Assembly: GCF_036884655.1 (NCBI RefSeq)
Contig: NC_088340.1
Span: 3,363,001 to 3,427,000 of the forward strand
Source of the DNA: Musa acuminata AAA Group
Taxonomy: Eukaryota > Streptophyta > Magnoliopsida > Zingiberales > Musaceae
Direction: 5' to 3'
Length of the DNA: 64,000 nt
Both the position numbers and the translations under genes were made by a program. Below the pieces are notes generated by a model. The model ran no database searches. It had not been told where the DNA came from and worked only from the letters and a program-made list of their open reading frames with translations. Positions 12,763 through 27,165 of this stretch are shown piece after piece. The stretch's first letter is position 1. Each line of letters begins with the position of its first letter.

Positions 12763-14959
12763 TTAGACAGAATGTCCTCTATCGACGAGCTCTTTTGGTT
12801 TATTGACTTTACTACTTTCCTTATCCTGCAACCAGAAGAAATTTGGAAACTCGACTCAAATCCTTGAGCCATCAAGCTGTGCATATTCATATAGGATTTG
12901 TCTTGTTTCGTACATCTAATATCAGATTAAATCATTCATCATACAGAGGGATGATATATGTTACAAGTACATCTAAACCCAAAATACAAAGTTGAGGATC
13001 GGACAATAACATCCATTGGTCCTCAAAGATCATGCAAGATACATTTGGGAAGGAAACTTTGTGGTAAAAGAAAAGGCAAGCATTATGTGCTGCCTGTGCC
13101 CTCTTGCCTAGGTACCTCAAAATTCTCAGACTTATCGCTCTGCACTTTATTAAAAGCTGAAAAAACATGTTTTAATTACATACATAAAGCACAAGAAATC
13201 ATGAATACTCATCACAGGAATATAGTTAATGATTCTAAGTAAATGGAACCAAATGAATATTGCAAATGCAGACACCTCAGTTGACTCAGAGACCTTCCCA
13301 TAAACATGCATGGGAAACCAAGAACTTGGGTCAAAAGAACATCAAGTGTTACTTAGAATACAATTAGATCAAGTACGCAAATGCACTACTTTTGTCATAA
13401 AAAACATGATATGCCAACACTTCCATATTGCTTTTATCTGACGTTTCACGCATCAAGATGGACAAAATCAATAAAATTTCTGAGATGTTTATGAAATCTT
13501 TGCTCATTCAAATTTAACTGGAAGTCCATCCAATACTGACCTCTCCATGCAGGCTAAAAACCTCCGTACTTGTAAACTTTTACATGAACATATTGGGAGG
13601 AAATCAAACTTCCCTACTCCAACTGCTAATAAACCAATCATAGATTATATATACATATGTGTATGTATGCATGGATGTGTATATAGATAGATGTATACAT
13701 GTCTTTTCATTTTTTTAACTTTCCCAAGCACATTCACAAATTGAGATGCTTGACTATTTTAGAACTGCTTTATTTACTTCAAGATGCATGGCCATATTTG
13801 TCCCACCTCTAAAATTTCTGTAAATTACAAACAAAAACAACTTGGCATATCTCCAGGCAAAACACACATCAGACAGTACAAAGGCACAGTAATTGCATTC
13901 ACATATATAGATAACAGCATGAGATGTTTTTCTTATCAGCATATTATCAGCTCATCAACCCTTGCTGATCACTGGTGTGTGGAAAATATATAAGATCTCC
14001 AGATTTATGAATTTGCACTTCATTTACCAAGCTTGAATACATTGATGATGTTGTCTCAATTATGAATGGTTCTTTTCTTCAAATCCTCAAATGAAAAAGG
14101 GGAAAGAACAAATAAAAAAACCACATGATGTACCTCGAGCAAGAACTATTGATAGCATGAGATACAAATTATCATAGCCAAGGCATTTGACCATATACGT
14201 GAACAATCAGAGCAAGTTGCAAACATCTGTTTGTATAACTCAAAAAAGATTTCTAAATTGAAAATAAATCGAGTAATTGCTCTAGGAAACAAGTCCAAGG
14301 AATAAAATTATAACCACTGAAGAGAATAACAAATTAAAAATCAGCATACACAAAGCAAAATAATGACAAATATTAATTAGTTTAATAGCATATCCACATC
14401 CACAACAACTAAAAGAGCATTACAAGGCAAGAGGCAAGAGACAAAAGAGCAATAACCTTCTCATTGTGCTCGTGGTATTCATTCAACGCCCACTGGTACT
14501 TGGAATGGTTTAACCCAAACCAATCCGCCAAGAAATCGTCCAACTTTGAATGCGCTGTGAGCCAAAACCAAAAAATTATGGGAATGAAAGAACCTATTAT
14601 ACCACCGAAGTTAAATAGTTCAACAAGATACCATCTTGTACTTCGGCGACGGCGTCCCAGAAGAACCCGAACACGGACCCAGATGACGTGGAGACTGGCT
14701 TCTCGAACCGCAGAGGTGGGACCTGAACCGGTGGCGGCGCCACGATTGGAGGCGTCGGCAGCAGCGGAGAAGGAGCCTTAGCCGGCAAAGGAGCATCCTT
14801 GTCAGGGTTGTTGGCGCGAAGGCTCGGGGCAGGGCTCGCAATGGGGGATCTTGGGAGCTCGGATGGCGTCGGAGTCGTAGGCGGGGTAATGAAGATGGTG
14901 TAGCACCCGGCCTTCCCGATCAGCGGCGGCGGCGGCGGCGGTGTCCGCGGTGCGGCCAT
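12763..14959 (-). CDS. conserved plant protein of unknown function, proline-rich N-terminus
   Basis: Three exons, in coding order 14959-14632, 14554-14457, 12825-12763; 489 nt, 162 aa. The start MAAPRTPPPPPPLIGKAG is the first ATG fitting a plant family I have seen only as uncharacterised protein. Residues 1-95 are rich in Pro, Thr and Ala (IFITPPTTPTPSE, APPPVQVPP). The conserved core follows: FGFFWDAVAEVQDAH, joined across intron 1, then DWFGLNHSKYQWALNEYHE. The last exon encodes 20 residues ending KPKELVDRGHSV. There is no signal peptide, membrane segment or catalytic motif. The 1.6-kb second intron has no extra exon I could place, though a tiny one cannot be excluded. The function is not known to me, so none is assigned. 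The 5' leader has a purine/pyrimidine-biased, GC-rich sequence. Confidence 0.82.
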
Positions 14960-16505
14960 GACGACGGCGAAAAGACCAGCAGGTAGCGATCGAAGGCACG
15001 GTGGAAGCGAGGGCGGAAACGAGGGTGTCGCGTTGTGGGACCGGTGTGGGAGAAGAGAGGGGAAGAGGAGGCTCGCGGGTAAGCTGAAGCCGCAATTGGC
15101 GAAGGGTAGAGAGGCAAAAAGCGTGACCTTTTCACCTACGTTCTCTCGCTCGCTCGGTCGCTCGCTCTGGCCGTGGGACCGAAGATAGGGTTTGGCTTGG
15201 CAAGAAATAACGAAAATGTCCGCTGATGGAGGGATTTGCGGAATTCTATGCGTTTCACCGTGGTGCGGATCGCCTGTCTCATCTAACGCACGGAACATCT
15301 TCTCTAACCAATCGCCAAGGTATTAGACACCAACAACCGTGTAGGGCCCGCTGCTCCTTGTGAGAGCAAACTCAGCGTCTGCTGCCCCGGGCGAGGCAGG
15401 AAAACCCCTTCGCAACGAGGGTTCCCCATCTGTTGATGAACTCGAATCAAAATGGCGAATGTATCTGAACACAACAATTGAATGACTTCCAAAACCAAAT
15501 GAAGTGCATCGTTAATTTCTGTTTACAAATCAAATTCATGATAAAATTAAACTCGTCCAAAGGTTTCAAAAGAGAGGGATAAAAAGTATTATTACTCCAG
15601 CAGGATTGAATCAATCAAGGTGATTATTGATCTATGAATCAGTCGCATGATAGTTTGGCCAAAGAACAAGCATAGAATATATATATATATAGACTTGCAA
15701 GGAAACAAAGATCAAACATGCAAATGGTTTACCGGTGGGTAGATCGGATGAGTCATGTTAACGTAGACTACTAATATACAGAGGCATGCGTGAGACTTCC
15801 AGTGTGGTGGAAAGCTCGGGTTGGGCCCAGCGGAAGAGAATGAGCGGTCGACACGCGACCCGACGACTGGCAGACCAAAAAGATACACCTAGAAAATGTG
15901 GCCAAAGGCCATGTGATGGACCCCCATCATTTCACATTCACTCATGTGATGGTTGCCAAGCTAATGCAACAAAGAACAGAGAAAATAACAAGCGAAAAGA
16001 GTCACCAAGGCATCAATTTTGTACAGAGAGTATAGTATAGGGAAACGATAAAAATGATAGCACACAAACATTAAGAACCGATTCAGCATGCATATGAAAC
16101 AAATAGATTTGTGATTCAAAGAAGTGATTACTTAAAATGACACCGTAAACAACAATATATAAACATCAAGAAATGGAACTCAGCCAATGGACAGGACATG
16201 GAGGACAGTACTGAATGTGCACGGGCAAACCGCTTAAGTTTAGCAATAGAATAGTAGAGGTACGAGAAATAAAAATTACAGCAAGTAGTAGTTAGAGAAC
16301 TATAAAGATGTTCATAATTTCTACACGATATCTGACAGTAATGTCTTATGTCCGGACTAAAAGGGAAACTAATTCAGGACTATAATTTGTTTCATGAAGA
16401 TGCATAATTTCTTGTGAGCAGGACATGATATTTGTTTTCATCTAGTGAATGTAATGCATAAGCTATTCTAGTAGACCTTCAAAATGACTTACAGAAGATC
16501 TCTTA
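14960..16505. other. promoter of the 3-exon gene and 3' region of the ZTL-like gene
   Basis: GC-rich to about 15300, then AT-rich. A short (AT)n run lies at about 15677-15691. The ZTL 3' UTR should run down from 16505. No additional gene was recognised. Confidence 0.45.
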
Positions 16506-21274
<4,769 letters not shown>

Positions 21275-21870
21275 CTACCTCGCAATCCCCTTCTCTCGTC
21301 GAGGGTTTTGGTGATTCCCCGAGCTATCGAAACAGGTCTCAGATCGATCGAGGCTAGCGAGAACAAGGGCGGGTGAGGGATGGCCGCAGATCGTCGATCT
21401 AAAACCCAAGAGGGCTGGGTGGTGGTGGTGGAGGAATGCTCCACGAGCTCGTAGTGATCCATTGTGCGAAGGTTGACGGTTCAGATTTGCTGCTGGGACA
21501 GATCGACGGCTGACATGAATGTCTCGACGAGAGTCGTGTCCCGCACCGATGCCGGAAAAGGCCGAACCGGGAGGACGTGTTCGCGTTCGTGTCGGTAAGA
21601 TGACTAGGCCAAAAAGGAAAACCCTTATCGGCATTCGCAGCTGTGCCGAAAAGTGAACCCTTTATGACAAAAGAATCCCCGCACCCGAATCCGATAATTC
21701 CTGGATCCGCTTCGGATGTCCGAATCCGACATACGTGGCACGTGTGTGCTTTTCGAAGTAACAGAGTCCTCTACAGGCCCCCAAAAAAAATTTAAATACC
21801 TAAAAGGCTTATTATTATATTCACCCTCATAAAAGATTTGAATGTGATTTATAATTTTAACCTTTTAAAA

Positions 21871-22429
21871 AATAAAAAAATATTAATATTCATTTTAGCC
21901 TTATAATTTTTATCATACATCTCTTAAATTGTTATAGTTTACTCGTATCTAAAATAATCTTTATATTTTTAAAAATATAATATATAAATTCATTTCGTCA
22001 TATCTGAATTAATAGATGTTAGACTTTATTTACGTGATATGTTGACTCATAATAAATTATTAATATAATGATATGTACAACATTAGTATGGTAGAGGCTG
22101 CATGCGACGTCTTACTATGCAACAATGACTTGGTGCTGATATTGGTAGTGGCTTTCATGACTATGTCTCTTTATATCATTGATGAAGATCTCAGTTTTTT
22201 AATTTAAATTACTCGTATCATTATATTAATGATTTATTGTGAGTCAATATTCTATGTAAGTATACTCTAACGTTTGTTAACTCAAACTTGACAAGATGAT
22301 TTTATATATTATATATTTTTAGAATGTAAAGATTATTTTAGATATTAATAAATCATAAGAACTCAAGAGATCATTTTCAAAATTACAATGACTAAAATAG
22401 ATAAATAAATATAAAAAAATATACCTCAA

Positions 22430-22431
<2 letters not shown>
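21871..22431. mobile_element. fold-back / MITE-like element with long imperfect inverted arms
   Basis: The left arm (about 21871-22077) and right arm (about 22216-22430) are imperfect reverse complements over roughly 200 bp. For example CTAAAATAATCTTTA on the left pairs with a right-arm copy differing at one position, and TTGACTCATAATAAATTATT pairs with TTGACTCACAATAAATCATT. The loop (about 22078-22215) is less AT-rich. There is no coding capacity. The outer ends and target duplication are not clear, because the right arm runs straight into a TA microsatellite. Read by eye without alignment software. Confidence 0.65.

Positions 22432-22519
<88 letters not shown>
22432..22519. repeat. (TA)n microsatellite, about 88 bp
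   Basis: Uninterrupted TA dinucleotides, directly next to the right arm of the fold-back element. Open frames through it are artefacts. Confidence 0.95.
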
Positions 22520-22522
<3 letters not shown>

Positions 22523-22576
22523 CATGCTTTGTTTTAGTAAGGCTTATCCTTTTAAATTAAACATGAAATGAATAAT

Positions 22577-23133
22577 TGTTTGCGTAAACAAACTTTGAGC
22601 CGTGGCCTTGGGGCCGACGCGGCTCGGTTCGGGTCGGGACGACGGGGATCTCCCTCGGGCGTCCCTCGAGCTCGCCGAGGTGGTCGCGTGTAGTGTCCGA
22701 TCGGGACGGGGTCGCCCGTTCCTCCGGGCAGGAACTCCTCGCCTGCGTGTCCAGCGGGGACCTTCGGCTTCGCATCTGCACAAAGGTCGGGCCGGGGTGC
22801 TCGACCCGACCCCTCCGACGATCAAGTCAGATGATAGTGGAGGGGGTTTCAGATGAAGAAGTGTTTTTTGTGTCTCCTCTCCTCTCCCTTCCCGTTTAGA
22901 ATGCGAGAGTATTTATAGGGAAGCTTGCTGTTTCCTGATATGCCCGCTTGCAGGGGGCAGGCCGATAGCGTCTGACATTGGTGTTGGCGTAGCGTGAAGA
23001 ACCGGGCCTGAGCAAGCGTTTAATGCGCCTTGGCCGACGTTCTGGTCCGTTTGACCAGGTGCTGTCGCGTTGATCGAGGCGTGAGGCGTTATTTGACGTC
23101 AGCCGAGTCTTATTATAATTACTATCCTCATCA
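22577..23133 (-). repeat. LTR (3' LTR in element orientation)
   Basis: 557 bp, pairs with 25260-25817. By eye the two copies differ at about 33 positions plus one indel, nearly all transitions. Confidence 0.88.
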
Positions 23134-23234
23134 TATTCCCCCCCCCCGGAAAGAAGCTATGCGTCGGTCGTTGTAATGGGAGTCCGAGGCATGGCTTCAG
23201 CTTTCAGGCGGGCTGGCCGCGCAGGCGCGGTCTA

Positions 23235-24040
23235 GGGGAACATGGAGCCGAGGAGCACAACACGGGCGGGCAGGCCGCACTGGCGTGATCTCGAGGAGCA
23301 TGGAGCAGAGGAGCACGACGCAGGCGGGCTGGCTGCGCAGGTGTGTCTCGGGAAGCATGGGGCCGGTAGGTGTGTCTCGGGAAGTATGGGGCCGAGGAGC
23401 ACGACGTAAGCGGGCTGGCCGCGTAGGTGTGTCTCGGGGAGCATGGGGCCGAGGAGCACGACGCAGGCGGGCTGGCTGCGCAGGTGTGTCTCGGGGAGCA
23501 TGGGGCCGAGGAGCACGACGCAGACGGGCTGGACAGGCTGGCCGCGCAGGTGTGTCTCGGGGGCATGTAGTAGAGGAGCACGACGCAGGCGAGCTGGCCG
23601 CGTAGGTGTGTCTCGGGGACATGAAGCCGAGGAGCACGACGCAGGAGGGCAGGCCGCGCAGGTGTGGCTTCGGGCATCATGCGGCCGAGTAGCACGATGC
23701 AGGCGGGCAGGTCGCGCAGGTGTGGTCTCGGGCAACATGCGGCCGAGTAGCACGACGCAGGCGGGCAGGTCGCGCAGGTGTGGTCTCGGGCAGTATGGGG
23801 CCGAGGAGCACGACGCAGGCGGGCTGGCCGCGTAGGTGTGTCTCGAGGAGCATGGGGCCGAGGAGCACGACGCAGGCGGGCTGGCCGCGCAGGCATGTCT
23901 CGGGGGCATGCAACCAAGGAGCACGACGCAGGCAGGCAGCGCAGGTGTGGTCTCAGGCAACAAGCGGCCGAGTAGCACGACGCAGGTCGCGCAGGTGTGG
24001 TCTCGGGCAACATGCGGCCTAGTAGCATGACGCAGGCTGA
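23235..24040 (-). repeat. 57-bp tandem array inside the Gypsy-type element, about 15 units
   Basis: GC-rich units with a core reading GCCGAGGAGCACGACGCAGG on the plus strand. Most are about 57 bp; a few have indels or are truncated. Two unit subtypes alternate in blocks: one with GTGTGTCTCGGGG plus GAGCATGGGG, the other with GTGGTCTCGGGCAACATGCGG. Because 57 is a multiple of 3, long repetitive reading frames exist on both strands, with a 19-residue period on the minus strand. These are not evidence of a protein. Confidence 0.85.
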
Positions 24041-24267
24041 GGCAGGGCTTAGATTTCTTTTCATGAGGACTACATTGGGTAGCCACCGTCGGTGCTTGAC
24101 CTCTCTTATGGAGCCCGCGGTCGGGAGTCGTCCCTCCTCCTCACGACCGCCCAGGCCTCCGCTGCGATGTACCGGTTAGCGTGCTGGGGAATCTATGGCA
24201 CCGTGGTGGGAGGTTGCTCCGCGAGGGACTAGAGGAATCTGGAAGGTCGCAGGCCTATCATAAACGC

Positions 24268-25038
24268 CTACACTAGATGAGAGGGGTGAGTGTCCGGTAG
24301 GCCCCGGATTTGCGTGGCAAAACGATCCACAAAATGGGAGAGGGGCTCGTCCTCCATTTGTTTGAGTCCAAGGAGCAGTGTTGCGGAAGGCTTCGGTCGT
24401 GCATAGGCCACAAAGTGGAGCTCGAAGTCCTTGACGAGCTGGTCGAAGGAAGCGATCGTTCCGATCTTTAAGCCGTCGTACCACGCGTGGGCTGGCCCTC
24501 TCAGAGTGGTAGGGAATGCTCTACACATCAAGGCATCAGAGGTTCCGTATAGCGCTATTTGGGCGCGAAAAGCAGCTACATGGTCCACCGGGTCGGTGGA
24601 GCCATCGTAAGCGTCGAGAGATGGGAGTTGGAAGTCCGGGGGGACTGTCTGATCCTGTATCTCGGGCGTGAAGGGAGACCCTTGGTGTGCGTCCTCCCTT
24701 AGCTCTCTCTTGGACCTGCGGACCTCTTTCTGCACCTCGTCGAGTCGCTGACTGACGAAGCACAATTGGGCCCATAGGGAGTCCGAAGAGAGTGCCTCGG
24801 TCTCCGAGCGGCCGCTCGGGTTTGCCATCACTGGATCCCCGAGTGGGGTCGGTCGGACCCGAGGCGAAGTGGGGGGCTCCGGAGGTGTCATGTGGGCCCG
24901 AACGGGGGCCTTGCGTTGTCGTAGTGGTTCGATCGCAGGCGGGTGCGCCGGATGAGAAACGAGCGGGATAATGGTTTGCACCATACCCATTAGAGCTCGG
25001 ACTTGACGGGCGAGGTCCTGAAAGGCCTCGGGTGACAT
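24268..25038 (-). pseudogene. degenerate Ty3/Gypsy gag
   Basis: The minus-strand frame has a Retrotrans_gag-type core: [40 protein letters not shown], then [20 protein letters not shown] and [15 protein letters not shown]. The frame stops at 24268. Family-like coding continues in the same frame below it (AFMIGLRPS, then EQPPTTVP) with further stops, so the protein is truncated. Upstream of the first ATG (25038) the frame stays open into gag-like residues ([15 protein letters not shown]) with no start codon before a stop, so the original start is lost too. No zinc knuckle was seen. Confidence 0.8.
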
Positions 25039-25259
25039 GGGCGTCGAGTCGGCGGCGGTGCCGTCGGGCGGCGACAGGCCCAGGTCGTTGAATATCCGCC
25101 AATATCGTTCTGAGGTCGTGGCGGGGTGTTCGTCACGATGGTCTTTGTGCGGGGGATGTTTCCCTGAGGCTTAGGTCGGGTGTGACCTGTCAGCCGTGGG
25201 CTCATCTGAGCCGCTCAGGTGATCACCTGACATTCTGGGCCCTCCTTCTAGCGCCAAAA

Positions 25260-25817
25260 TGTTTGCGTAAACAAACTTTGAGCCGTGGCCTCGAGGCCGA
25301 CGCAGCTCGGTTCGGGTCTGGACGACGGGGATCTCCCTCGGGCGTCCCTCGAGCCCGCCGAGGTGGTCGCGTGCGGTGTCCGATCGGGACGGGGTCGCCT
25401 ATTCCTTCGAGCAGGAACTCCTCGCCTGCGCGTCCGGCGGGGACCTTCGGCTTCGCACCTGCACAAAGGTCGGGCCGGGGTGCTCAGCCCGACCCCTCCG
25501 ACGATCAAGTCAGATGATAGTGGAGGGGGTTTCAGATGAAGAAGTGTTTTTTTGTATCTCCTCTCCTCTCCCTTCCCGTTCAAAATGCGAGAGTATTTAT
25601 AGGGAAGCTTGCTGTTTCCTGATGTGCCCGCTTGCAGGGGGCAGGCTGATAGCGTCTGACATTGGTGTTGGCGTAGCGTGAAGAACCGGGCCTGAGTAGG
25701 CGTTTAATGCGCCTCGACTGGCGTTCTAGTCCGTTTGACCGGGTGCTGTCGCGTTGATCGAGGCGTGAGGCATCATCTGACGTCAGCCGAGTCTTATCAT
25801 AATTACTATCCTCATCA
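25260..25817 (-). repeat. LTR (5' LTR in element orientation) with TATA box
   Basis: 558 bp. The minus strand contains CTATAAATACTC (TATA at 25594-25601), consistent with a promoter reading toward the gag. The same motif is kept in the other LTR. Confidence 0.88.
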
Positions 25818-25854
25818 ATAATCATGATCGATCGATAAAATAATATTAATTTCG

Positions 25855-26165
25855 AATAATATATCTAAAATATTTAAGTTTAAATTTATAATAATGCATT
25901 CATCAGATTCTAGTTTTATCCTACTTTCAATATAAAACTAAATCATAATATTATAATGCCCCATTTCTAATAATATTTAAATATAATAAAAATATATTTT
26001 TTATAAAAAATATTATAAAATAATAATATTATAATATCCCCCATTTAAAATATTATAAATAATTTAAAATTAATTTTATAATAATAGATTCAACAAAATT
26101 TAATTTTATCTTACTTTCGATGAGAAACTAAATCATAATATCACAATATCCCTGTTGAAGATCTT
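25855..26165. repeat. degenerate direct repeat, about 187-bp period, AT-rich
   Basis: Two diverged copies of a block reading TTATAATAATNNATTCA ... TTTTATCNTACTTTCNAT ... AACTAAATCATAATAT begin at about 25889 and 26076. Origin unknown. It follows the right target duplication of the Gypsy-type element. Confidence 0.6.
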
Positions 26166-26503
26166 GACAACATACATCAAACCTAAGATTTAATATGATA
26201 TATATGAGGTATAGTCTTGTGATGACTCAATATTCTCTGACCAGTTTACGAGTAATCATTTTTAATCTTTTACTTTGGTTTAATATTATATGGACTTCGA
26301 TATTAACTATCAATTAACTTCTATTTTAGATATGCTCTTTAAAGACGATATACAATTATCTCGGATTATAAATCACTTAGATTTTGATTTCACAAAAAAG
26401 AATGTTCCAATGCAGCCACATCAATCAAGGATTTGACAAGCCATGCTAAATAGAACAATGTTTCCATCGTTAATATCTCGTCCCGAATGGAACCCATCGT
26501 CGA

Positions 26504-26731
26504 TCACTTGATTTCGAGCTCCGCCTCCGATATCAGCACCGCCGGCCGTTCTCTGTGCCTGAACATCGGGACGCCGAGCTTGTAGGCCATCGGCGCAGGT
26601 GCTTCCGCTTGCCATCCGAGGAACGAGTAGCTTGGCACGACCGCCGGCGCCGGCGCCGGCGCCGCCGTCGGAGAGCTGGGGAGGAAGCCGGACACCAGCA
26701 GAAGGGCCACGATGACGAGAGCCTTGGCCAT
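26504..26731 (-). CDS. small putative secreted peptide, 75 aa
   Basis: MAKALVIVALLLVSGFLPSS is a typical signal peptide (charged start, 11-residue hydrophobic core). A Pro/Ala run follows (AAPAPAPAVVPS), then a unique tail with LGWQAEAPAPMAYKLG and VPMFRHRERP, ending acidic (SEAELEIK). There is no cysteine in the mature part and no Pfam-like domain I recognise. The in-frame ATG 21 codons upstream (26794) would bury the signal peptide, so it was not used. The gene is isolated, between the Gypsy-type element and a pseudogene. It could be an apoplastic signalling or wall peptide, or a chance ORF; the signal peptide and proline pattern favour a real gene. Confidence 0.5.
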   Translation of the reverse strand: MAKALVIVALLLVSGFLPSSPTAAPAPAPAVVPSYSFLGWQAEAPAPMAYKLGVPMFRHRERPAVLISEAELEIK

Positions 26732-27165
26732 CCTTGCTGCGGGCACAGAGGGGCTTGGAGAAACGCACCAGGGGGAGATGACCCCGGTTCTCATTTAGAG
26801 GTCGCGGCCATGACCTATTATTACCGTGAGGCAGCGCCAGTTGTGTGGCTGAGGACTCGGTCTCTGTCTCTGTGGCTGTTTCTGCTGTTGCCGTTACCTG
26901 AGTGCTTGACATGACTGAGTGCTTGACATTGCCGTTAAGCCAATACGTCCTTAACACTTGCGAACTCGTCTGTTATTATTATTATATAGGAAGACATTTA
27001 TACGTATGGGATGTACTTTCACTGTCGAATGTTCTCTTCTGGGAGGAGTCTTCGCCGTTCCCCGCCTGCTTCGAGGGTTCGGAGGAGGAGGAGGAGGAGG
27101 CGAGACGAGAGAAAGAGGGAGCGAGGGCGAAGGCGTTAGGGTTTCCAGTTACGGGGATGTGGGCG

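Larger units (their letters stand above)
22577..25817 (-). mobile_element. non-autonomous Gypsy-type LTR retrotransposon (gag only)
   Basis: A complete 3.24-kb element read on the minus strand. LTRs of 557 and 558 bp (TG...CA) are flanked by the 5-bp target duplication ATAAT at 22572-22576 and 25818-25822. Next to the upstream LTR the minus strand reads TTTTGGCGCTAGAAGGAGGG, a plausible primer-binding site with a TGGCGC core. Next to the downstream LTR is a G-rich polypurine tract (23134-23155 region). The interior has a broken gag and a tandem array. No protease, reverse transcriptase, RNase H or integrase is present, so it would need help in trans. This fits the class of terminal-repeat elements carrying only gag. 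Confidence 0.85.

Noticed and set aside
22319..22525. 68-aa frame of alternating Tyr-Ile
   Set aside because: Translation of a (TA)n microsatellite.
23197..24086. Long open frames on both strands (up to about 285 aa) with 19-residue repeats
   Set aside because: They arise from a 57-bp GC-rich tandem repeat; several frames are open at once and indels between units change the frame.
24536..25102. 188-aa second frame over the gag
   Set aside because: Alternative frame of the Gypsy gag with Arg/Pro-rich composition; the gag frame carries the recognised motif.
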